DNA from: Photorhabdus akhurstii | GTDB taxonomy: Bacteria; Pseudomonadota; Gammaproteobacteria; Enterobacterales; Enterobacteriaceae | Direction of reading: 5' to 3' | Assembly: GCF_018448925.1 (NCBI RefSeq) | Contig: NZ_RCWE01000001.1 | Location: 124,001-188,000, forward strand | Length of the DNA: 64,000 nucleotides | In this document: one piece after another, positions 40,122-46,884 of the stretch | How the letters are laid out: the number at the start of each line of letters is the position of its first letter | How positions within the stretch are numbered: the first letter of the stretch is position 1 | Notes under the pieces: generated by a model | Databases searched by the model: none | Told to the model about the DNA's origin: nothing | The model's input: only the letters and a program-made list of their open reading frames with translations | Translations under genes and position numbers: made by a program

Positions 40122-40268
40122 GATTGTGTCATTATTTCGAGAGTGGAATACGAAAGTTTTGAAGAAAGCGCTTATTTATTACGATCATCAGCTAATGCTA
40201 AACATTTACTTAAATCATTAGAGCAGGTAAGTGGTAGGAGTTTGCAGGCAAGAGAGTTAGATAAATAA
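40122..40268 (+). pseudogene. Truncated second copy of the YefM-like antitoxin gene
   Basis: The 48 codons DCVIISRVEYESFEESAYLL through LQARELDK and stop are homologous to the second half of the protein at 36829-37098. The first half is missing and replaced by the repeat element. Its C-terminus has the canonical YefM-type ending, unlike the full-length copy. It forms, with the first copy, direct-repeat borders around the halovibrin/LuxR cassette. Confidence 0.8.
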
Positions 40269-40278
40269 ACGCTTTAAT

Positions 40279-40303
40279 AAAGAAAAAGCGCCAAGAATGG
40301 CGC
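40279..40303 (-). terminator. Rho-independent terminator of the PVC payload transcript
   Basis: Read on the minus strand, GCGCCA-TTCT-TGGCGC is followed by TTTTTCTTT, 30 bases after the stop of the hemopexin-lectin gene. It marks the end of the PVC region. Confidence 0.8.
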
Positions 40304-40333
40304 AATAATTATTCGAAACCAAGTATTTTTAGT

Positions 40334-41371
40334 TTATGTCAAAGGCCAATTTAAAAATACCACACTATCATTGTAATTATTATTGGTACCGTTTTCAGCA
40401 CCGATAATAGCTGTTCCCGGTTTGCCATCAAATATATTATCGAAATAACGCAGCTTGCATGGTTTGCCATCCCCCTCAATCTCAATACAGACTTTGCCTG
40501 TACCTGATGCGTAGGCTTTAGTTGCCATTAGATTATTTTGTCCATCACTGATTAATGTATCTACCAGAAGATCGTCAATATATATATATACTTTTACAGT
40601 TTGCGGAGTATCTGTATTAGCGTAGGCTATCAGGGCAAATATAATACTTTGGGGTAACTGGAAACAATGTTTACCCGTGTCATTAGTACCACATGTTCCA
40701 CTACAGACGCCACTATTGTCTCGGTGACTGCCTAATAAATCAATATCGACCGATACTGCCGCTTGAATATTTTTGAAGGCTAATCTTCTCCAACCCTCAT
40801 TATCGCTGGAGATGATGATAGGTCCGGCATCAAGTGCATTCAATTTTTGATCGAACCGAATAAAAGAATCATCTTTGAAAAAATAAATAAAATTTCCATC
40901 AATAGTTGGCCACAAAATAGCGGCATCAAGGTTGGTACTAAATTCTGCATATTTCCCGGTCATTCCCCACCGGTCTGAAATAGTATTCATCTTAATTGTG
41001 TGTAAATCGATGGTGTAATCTACACAGTGTCTACCTTTAAAAAAACAAACAGTGTTTGTGGTCAATTCTATAGCTGCATCTATTCCATTTTCAAATTCTG
41101 TTCCTTCTAATCCAGGCCAGCCATCTACAATGAAATTTGGCTTATCAACGACCTGTGCTTTCGCGATATCGAATTTAAGACACAGTGAACCTTTGAAAAA
41201 ATATAAAAAACCATTTAAATTAATAATATCGTCAATATATCTTTGGAACTCGGCAGGCAGGTTGGGCCAATCTTTATTGATGGGTTGGGGATAACCAATG
41301 TATGTGTTTAAACATTGATTATTGAATTTAATGTTTTCTTCATTCAGGAAGAAGTAACTAGATATATTCAT
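40334..41371 (-). CDS. Photopexin-like hemopexin-repeat protein fused to a LecB-type lectin domain
   Basis: A 345-aa protein without a signal peptide. Residues 42-205 hold at least three hemopexin repeats (GFLYFFKGSLCLKFD, IDAAIELTTNTVCFFKGRHC, LDAAILWPTIDGNFIYFFKD), as in photopexin, described from Photorhabdus. Residues ~236-345 match the fucose/mannose lectin LecB (PA-IIL): FQLP, FALIAYANTD, TVKVYI, GAENGTNNNYNDSVVFLNWP and a C-terminus at the same point. LecB calcium ligands Asn21, Glu95, Asn103 and Asp104 correspond to Asn252, Glu326, Asn334 and Asp335; Asp99 and Asp101 are replaced by Asn330 and Asn332. The specificity loop is Thr-Asp-Thr (253-255). Likely a PVC payload or an associated glycan-binding protein. 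The lectin assignment is strong by motif; the role is inferred. Confidence 0.8.
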   Translation of the reverse strand: MNISSYFFLNEENIKFNNQCLNTYIGYPQPINKDWPNLPAEFQRYIDDIINLNGFLYFFKGSLCLKFDIAKAQVVDKPNFIVDGWPGLEGTEFENGIDAAIELTTNTVCFFKGRHCVDYTIDLHTIKMNTISDRWGMTGKYAEFSTNLDAAILWPTIDGNFIYFFKDDSFIRFDQKLNALDAGPIIISSDNEGWRRLAFKNIQAAVSVDIDLLGSHRDNSGVCSGTCGTNDTGKHCFQLPQSIIFALIAYANTDTPQTVKVYIYIDDLLVDTLISDGQNNLMATKAYASGTGKVCIEIEGDGKPCKLRYFDNIFDGKPGTAIIGAENGTNNNYNDSVVFLNWPLT

Positions 41372-41433
41372 TGTTATATATCCTTTGTAGTTATAAAATT
41401 ATAGATAATTTAAATCTTTTTGGTGCAACGGAA

Positions 41434-42225
41434 TTAAAGTTTCATAATAAAAGCTAATAGATAATAAGGAGGAATTATATCAACGCTATGGTTATGGGAA
41501 GGGGACGATGCTGTTGCCGGGTGATTATGTCCTTGTCCTCCCCCAGTGCCTGATGTATATGCGTAATTAGCACTGGTATTATATGTATCACTATTGTTAT
41601 TTACTTCGAAAACAGTACGGCTGTCATTAGTCTTGTAAGTCTTAACATTATATAGCATTCCAATAGCAGCCCGATAAGCCATACCTCCAATATGGTTATG
41701 ACTAGGTATTTGTGATTCTGTTAATATTGTATTTTCCACAGTAACATTTACCGAAACCGCAGTTAATGTTGTATCTATGGAAAAGTTTTTTCCATTCCCT
41801 CTCCCACTGGCTTTATTACTGCTTTTCCCTGTCTCAGAAATAGTTTCACTACACATGACAAAACGGCTTCTTAAATCTGGCGTTCCATTATTACCATCAC
41901 AAAAAGCCCAGCCGGTAGGAGTATCTTTACCGGAGAACATCACAATCATTCCTTTTGGGAATACATTATTGGGATCAATACTGATTCCGCTACTGTCTAC
42001 CTTAATACCATTATTTGCTTTAATTTTTACACTTAATCCATCTTTATCTGCTTTTAAGCCACCATCAGGGTTAATTTTTATTGCTTGTGTATAGTCATCA
42101 CCCGGTTTTAGCGCTGAATTTGGATTATCAGTTCGACAGGGCGTTTTACCAACTTCATGGCGATCCATAGTATTGGTATTCTCTATATTGGATTCTGATG
42201 TGGACCGGTTATATTCTTTTTCCAT
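41434..42225 (-). CDS. Shortened phage tail collar/fibre-like protein, paralogue of Pvc13
   Basis: A 263-aa protein with the same start as Pvc13 (MEKEYN), a short run of shaft-like GIKVDSSGISIDPN repeats and a tail-collar domain (FPKGMIVMFSGKDTPTGWAF, NGTPDLRSRF) ending in a glycine- and histidine-rich tip (TGGGQGHNHPATASSPSHNH, PPYYLLAFIMKL). Compared with Pvc13 (434 aa) it lacks about 170 residues of shaft. ATG 42225 lies behind AAGGTGATA. It sits in the payload region and may be an alternative fibre, a chaperone-like tip or a decaying duplicate; the frame is intact. Confidence 0.75.
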   Translation of the reverse strand: MEKEYNRSTSESNIENTNTMDRHEVGKTPCRTDNPNSALKPGDDYTQAIKINPDGGLKADKDGLSVKIKANNGIKVDSSGISIDPNNVFPKGMIVMFSGKDTPTGWAFCDGNNGTPDLRSRFVMCSETISETGKSSNKASGRGNGKNFSIDTTLTAVSVNVTVENTILTESQIPSHNHIGGMAYRAAIGMLYNVKTYKTNDSRTVFEVNNNSDTYNTSANYAYTSGTGGGQGHNHPATASSPSHNHSVDIIPPYYLLAFIMKL

Positions 42226-42785
42226 TTTTATCACCTTGTATATAATATTGGGTTGTTTTATTTAACAATGAAATTGATGATTTTCCTTTATTTACTATTT
42301 GTATTTAAAATATAAAAACGTTTATTGCTTTGTTTTCATTGGTTTTGATAGCTACTGCAATAACATGATTTATAGATGTTATTATTTATATTTAAAAATT
42401 TAATTCAATGGTTATTTAAATAAGTTTATATGAAAAAACAATTATTGGGGGTGAATTTTTAGATACAGCATAAATTAATAACAGAGATTGTTAATGGATG
42501 TTGATTTCTCTGATTATTCAATTTCAATTATGACAAGGCGGGGATAATTAATAGGGTTGTTTTTATTGCTTGGGATAAGTGAATTGGTTTTATTCCTATG
42601 TTTATCGTTCTGCTGATAAATTAATATTCCCGTTATCTTTCAAGTTGCTTTTTTACTAGCAACAAAATGATAAGAAGCTCGTTAATCCATTTAACGAGCT
42701 TCTTAAAGATATAAAAAGAACACCATTTTTCGGTGTTAATAAGCCTGAGCTAATACAGATTAGTCATTCTTTCTTGCCGGTATTA
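42226..42785. other. AT-rich spacer in the payload region
   Basis: About 560 very AT-rich bases separate the cyclase-like effector and the second fibre gene. Apart from the strong hairpin at 42672-42704 nothing was recognised; it should hold a promoter for the fibre-like gene. Confidence 0.5.
42672..42704 (-). terminator. Strong hairpin after the effector gene
   Basis: AAGAAGCTCGTTAA and TTAACGAGCTTCTT are perfect 14-base arms with a 5-base loop, 82 bases after the effector stop. On the minus strand it is followed by ATCATTTTGTTG, a weak U tract. It probably terminates transcripts from pvc16/effector. Confidence 0.65.
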
Positions 42786-43799
42786 TTAATGAGATTTCCG
42801 ATTAAATCTGGCCATGCCCGGTTTTTGTGGATTGGAAACAAATCCGGGATTTCCAGCGCCCGGTTTCCAGCTTGCTTTCATTTTTGCGCCAATACTATTA
42901 TAAAACTGATTCAGTTCATCGATATTATTGGCAATGGTCCATTGCCCTTTACTGACGATAGCAATCGGAAATTCGCCGGGTTCAGCAACTGCTTTGACAA
43001 TTCCTCCATGTCTTTTTATCTCTTCTTTTTCTTTATCCATCGCAAAAGCAGGATAGCTTACTTGAGGACCATGCCTGATAACATTATGTTCTGTATCTTC
43101 AAATGGTCGGTTTGAATCAGATTTAGCAATATATTTGTTAATGAGATCGATGATTTTCTTTTCTTCTGATGAATTGGATGGTACTGAATGTGGTTGAGTG
43201 GTGAAACTAATCATGTCATGCATATCATAATCACCGGTGAAAGGCAGCGCGGCCCAGTTCTTTTTTTCTTTCAAAGGAGCCAGATTTGCTTCGAGATTGT
43301 TTAAATCTATGGGATAAATTTTCCCATTGACCTGTTCATCTGATAAACCGTGACCGCTGCTCATATAAATACCTTCGAGACGTCCCGTTTCTTTATTCCA
43401 GTGACCGACATAGCCTTCAATACCCGCCTCCTGTACTTGCTTTATGACATTTGAAGCTTCATCTTTGGGATAAGCTTTGTTAATTGAACCGGGTTTAATG
43501 GTTTTTTCCAGAATATCATGTCCCTTGGCCGCAGCGCCTTTACCCAAGGCTCTGAGTGTTGGTTCGCCCGCTGCCCGAAAACTGACAGCAAAATTACCGA
43601 GTCTGGACGCTTTTTCAATTGCCTCCATATGGCCTTCCCAGATAAATTGTCTCTTAACTTCTTGGCGAACGGAGGAGTCGTTAGTCAGATTATTTGAAAG
43701 TGAAAGATGTCCATCAGAAGGGATTGATGATGGAGATGTTCTACGGCTATTTTTACTATTCTGTGTGGGTATTCTCTGAGAATTAGAATATCTTGGCAT
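42786..43799 (-). CDS. Putative PVC effector with an EF/CyaA/ExoY-type nucleotidyl cyclase domain
   Basis: A 337-aa soluble protein. Residues 1-48 are polar and disordered (RYSNSQRIPTQNSKNSRRTS), like the N-terminal packaging leaders of known PVC cargoes. Residues ~68-260 follow the anthrax edema factor/CyaA/ExoY pattern: Arg75 in SFRAAGEPT, two lysines spaced as in the family (Lys92 in AAKGHDILEK and Lys99), the metal-binding DxD Asp190 and Asp192 in FTGDYDMHDM, and His243 in VIRHGPQ. The family histidine between the lysines is not at its usual place and the asparagine six residues after the late histidine is a tyrosine, so activity or nucleotide choice could differ. It is encoded directly after pvc16, the usual cargo position. 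No calmodulin-binding region can be asserted. Confidence 0.65.
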   Translation of the reverse strand: MPRYSNSQRIPTQNSKNSRRTSPSSIPSDGHLSLSNNLTNDSSVRQEVKRQFIWEGHMEAIEKASRLGNFAVSFRAAGEPTLRALGKGAAAKGHDILEKTIKPGSINKAYPKDEASNVIKQVQEAGIEGYVGHWNKETGRLEGIYMSSGHGLSDEQVNGKIYPIDLNNLEANLAPLKEKKNWAALPFTGDYDMHDMISFTTQPHSVPSNSSEEKKIIDLINKYIAKSDSNRPFEDTEHNVIRHGPQVSYPAFAMDKEKEEIKRHGGIVKAVAEPGEFPIAIVSKGQWTIANNIDELNQFYNSIGAKMKASWKPGAGNPGFVSNPQKPGMARFNRKSH

Positions 43800-43863
43800 A
43801 TTTATAAATCCTTGTTCATTAGTTTGATCTATTATCTGTATAATTTTCTCTTTATTAATGGTT

Positions 43864-44766
43864 TTATATTGAAGTTAAACCGTCAGAATTTTCTTTAGCG
43901 ATAAGAATACCTACTCCATTTACTTTAACTATGGCTTTCTGGCTATTTACCCATGTAGAAAGAATATCTTTTATTTTAGATAAATAGGTTGAACGAGTAA
44001 TACCCGAAACTTCAAGAATAACACTTTCATTTTCCTGATTATCATTATTATCTGTTGTAGGTTCGGTTATTAGATTCACTTTAGCCAAGGCAAAGCGAAT
44101 ATCTTCTGTACCACCTAATTCCGAACATAATTTATCTATTAAAGCTTGGTTTATTTGTGAATTATCCAGACTGGGTTTTTGAACCACCGAAGTGGATATT
44201 TGGCTAATTGGTGTCATATTGTCTTTAATATCTTGCAGTTTCATTGGTACAGTAATGGAATAGAGTAAAGAGAGGCGAGGGCGATTACCCAGGGCTTGCC
44301 AAAAATTACCTAAGCTATTTAAATTTTCCTGTTGGGGAATAACCCGGGTATAAGCACCGGGAATGCCGGTTAATTGGCGGTTGTTGATTAATGCATTTAA
44401 AATTCGCGTCATCACTTGAGCAGCTTGATTATTGGGTTGGCTGTCTGGGTTGGAGCTGTCACTAGAGGGCTTGCTGGCATCCCAGTAGGTGATTAAATAG
44501 TTACAATTGATATTGACCCATCCCGGTAATAATGTGTTAGTTATCGGGTTATAACGTCTTGATTCAGCGGATCGTAATTGTAGATCTTCATGTATTTCAT
44601 AAAGAAATACACTGACTGTCGGTTCTGATTGAATAGAGTTAATTTCAGGTAGATCAAATCGAATATCAATTTTTTGACCGGAAATGTCTAAATATTGAGA
44701 TAAAATAGTATTTAATGCTTGATTAATCTCGATAATCGCATTGTCAGAAGCAATGATGGTTGTCAT
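43864..44766 (-). CDS. pvc16: PVC protein 16 (tail terminator/cap, DUF4255)
   Basis: A 300-aa protein with an N-terminal DUF4255 domain (residues ~5-200: SEPTVSVFLYEIHEDLQLRS, WVNINCNYLITYWDA). In PVC and Afp particles this protein caps the distal end of the tube and sheath. Residues 200-300 form an acidic, asparagine-rich linker and a small C-terminal domain. It is the last structural gene of the cluster; the cargo gene follows after 64 bases. Confidence 0.9.
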   Translation of the reverse strand: MTTIIASDNAIIEINQALNTILSQYLDISGQKIDIRFDLPEINSIQSEPTVSVFLYEIHEDLQLRSAESRRYNPITNTLLPGWVNINCNYLITYWDASKPSSDSSNPDSQPNNQAAQVMTRILNALINNRQLTGIPGAYTRVIPQQENLNSLGNFWQALGNRPRLSLLYSITVPMKLQDIKDNMTPISQISTSVVQKPSLDNSQINQALIDKLCSELGGTEDIRFALAKVNLITEPTTDNNDNQENESVILEVSGITRSTYLSKIKDILSTWVNSQKAIVKVNGVGILIAKENSDGLTSI

Positions 44767-44790
44767 ATTTGTTCCTATTCTATTAAATAT

Positions 44791-46875
44791 TTAAAATGCT
44801 AATCGGCCAGTTTTATTTAATTCAAGTATCACGGCGCGATCGATATGTTTATTTTCGATTTGTTCACTGTTATCATTTGCTGATAATATTGATGACAATA
44901 AAGCAATATTCCTGATATTAGCCCCGGTTAAATCAGCCCGTTTAGCCAGAAGGGAAAAATCAACTTCATTGGATAGTGTCAATTGTTCCGGCCAAATGAC
45001 TTGCCACATTTTTTTATGTAACTCTTCATCAGGGTAAGTAAAACGGGTAATAAAGGTAAAACGGCGATTAAACGCGCTATCTAAATGACTGCGATTATTG
45101 GTGGCTAAAATCACTAATCCCGGATAATTTTCCAGTCGTTGTAATAAGTAAGATACTTCGATATTCGCGTGCCTGTCTTGAGCATCTTTGGTTTCGCTGC
45201 GTTTGCCAAATAGGGCATCGGCTTCATCGAAAAACAGCACCCCAGAATCCGCTTCGGCCAGATCGAAAATACGAGAAATATTTTTTTCCGTTTCACCGAT
45301 ATATTTATTCACTACGGTGGAGAGGTCAACTTTAATCAGATCAACCCCAAGATAACCCGCAATCACCTCGGCAGCCATTGTTTTGCCGGTACCCGATTCG
45401 CCGTAAAATAGGGCGCTAATACCAGTACCGTAATTGATTTTTTCCTGAAAACCGGTACCCAGAATTTGGTCACGGTAATTAATCGTTGCGATAATTTCTT
45501 TTAATTGTTGCGCTAATGTATCTGAAACCACTAAATCATTAAAACTGCGCTTTGGAGTAATTCGTTGAGCCAGTTTGCCGAAATTCTGTTGGGCGCGAAA
45601 ACTTAATGCTTGACGCAGATCAGTTTCTTCCAGTTGGCCTTCTGGTTGCCGGATCATTTTATATTGATAAGCTTCTTCAAGAATCAGCGGTAATGTTTCC
45701 GCAGTAAAAGAGAAGCGCTGACATAGCTGAGTAATATTAATTTTTTGCGCGATATTTTCCGGTAAGCTTGTTTTTAGTAAAGTTTCTTTATCGGTCAGTG
45801 TCGCAACGGGCATATTAATTTGCACCATTGGCAGATGCTTAATCCAGACTAATGCATCTCCCGGCTCTACCAAACAAACCACGCGTAATTTCGGCTGATT
45901 TAGCAAAATAGATAAATTGTGGTGTAATATTTTCTTTGCCTCTGTAAGCAAAGAAAAATTGCGAATTAATAGACAGGCGTTATGTAGCCGGGTTTCTCGT
46001 ATTGCGTCTGCGAGCAGGTCGGATATTAGGGTTGTGTTTTCTTCATCGGGCAGGAGGGCTAAATCAAGAGTTAAGGTATTAATGCCATGAGATGCCATAA
46101 TATTACTGACTGCTAATTCTCTGGCGCTGCCTTCTTTTCCCCGAAGTATCACCAGTGGTCGTATTTCATTGGTTTCATTCAACAATATCTTTTCCAGTGA
46201 ATGATACAGAGGCAGAGGATACCAATTATATGAAGCAGGTGTTTGCCAATTAGCACAGGTTATCAAGGGGGATAAAAGTGTTCGTTGTCCCGATAAAAAA
46301 TGCCAGATCGCGTTGTGGGTTAAAAATTGCGTTTGTAACCAGATAGATTCTTCATGATTATTGAGCCGTAATAATTGGTTACTGATTAACGGTGTTTGCG
46401 GTAAAAAGCTGTTTTGTAGTAATTGCCGATCACCTTGGCGTTGGCTAAATAATTCAATGGCTAAAGTAAAACTGGGCCACTGTTTTTTACTGCTACCATT
46501 TAGAACGGCAAATAACGCATGATAACGGCTATCGAAATGGGGTAATAAACCTAATAATAAAACATCACGCTCAAATTCAGTCAGTTCAAAACGTTCGACT
46601 AATAATGATAATGCATCAAGGGCAGGGCTTGCCTCGATTTCTGGATCGCGAATAGGATTATTTACTTCAATTAACCAATGAGGAACTCCTTGCGGTGATA
46701 TTAAACATTGTTCGACTTCATCTTCGGTCAGTAGAAAACTTTCCGGTAATGAGTCGTATTGGTCTCCCTTTTGATAATAATAGTGCTGTAATAGCAGATC
46801 GATACGTTCCAAATGGGGATAAATCCAGCGTAATTCAGCCATGCTACAGGGGGTATTTGTCAGTAGGTAATCCAT
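44791..46875 (-). CDS. pvc15: PVC protein 15 (AAA+ ATPase)
   Basis: A 694-aa cytoplasmic AAA+ ATPase. The C-terminal ATPase domain has Walker A YGESGTGKTMAAE near residues 486-498 and Walker B VLFFDEADALFGKR, followed by a sensor region LVILATNNRSH and an arginine-finger-like FNRRF. The N-terminal ~430 residues are a degenerate ATPase-like and helical part. In PVC studies Pvc15 is needed for loading of cargo. It lies 25 bases before pvc16 and 10 after pvc14. Confidence 0.92.
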   Translation of the reverse strand: MDYLLTNTPCSMAELRWIYPHLERIDLLLQHYYYQKGDQYDSLPESFLLTEDEVEQCLISPQGVPHWLIEVNNPIRDPEIEASPALDALSLLVERFELTEFERDVLLLGLLPHFDSRYHALFAVLNGSSKKQWPSFTLAIELFSQRQGDRQLLQNSFLPQTPLISNQLLRLNNHEESIWLQTQFLTHNAIWHFLSGQRTLLSPLITCANWQTPASYNWYPLPLYHSLEKILLNETNEIRPLVILRGKEGSARELAVSNIMASHGINTLTLDLALLPDEENTTLISDLLADAIRETRLHNACLLIRNFSLLTEAKKILHHNLSILLNQPKLRVVCLVEPGDALVWIKHLPMVQINMPVATLTDKETLLKTSLPENIAQKINITQLCQRFSFTAETLPLILEEAYQYKMIRQPEGQLEETDLRQALSFRAQQNFGKLAQRITPKRSFNDLVVSDTLAQQLKEIIATINYRDQILGTGFQEKINYGTGISALFYGESGTGKTMAAEVIAGYLGVDLIKVDLSTVVNKYIGETEKNISRIFDLAEADSGVLFFDEADALFGKRSETKDAQDRHANIEVSYLLQRLENYPGLVILATNNRSHLDSAFNRRFTFITRFTYPDEELHKKMWQVIWPEQLTLSNEVDFSLLAKRADLTGANIRNIALLSSILSANDNSEQIENKHIDRAVILELNKTGRLAF

Positions 46876-46884
46876 ATAAACCTT

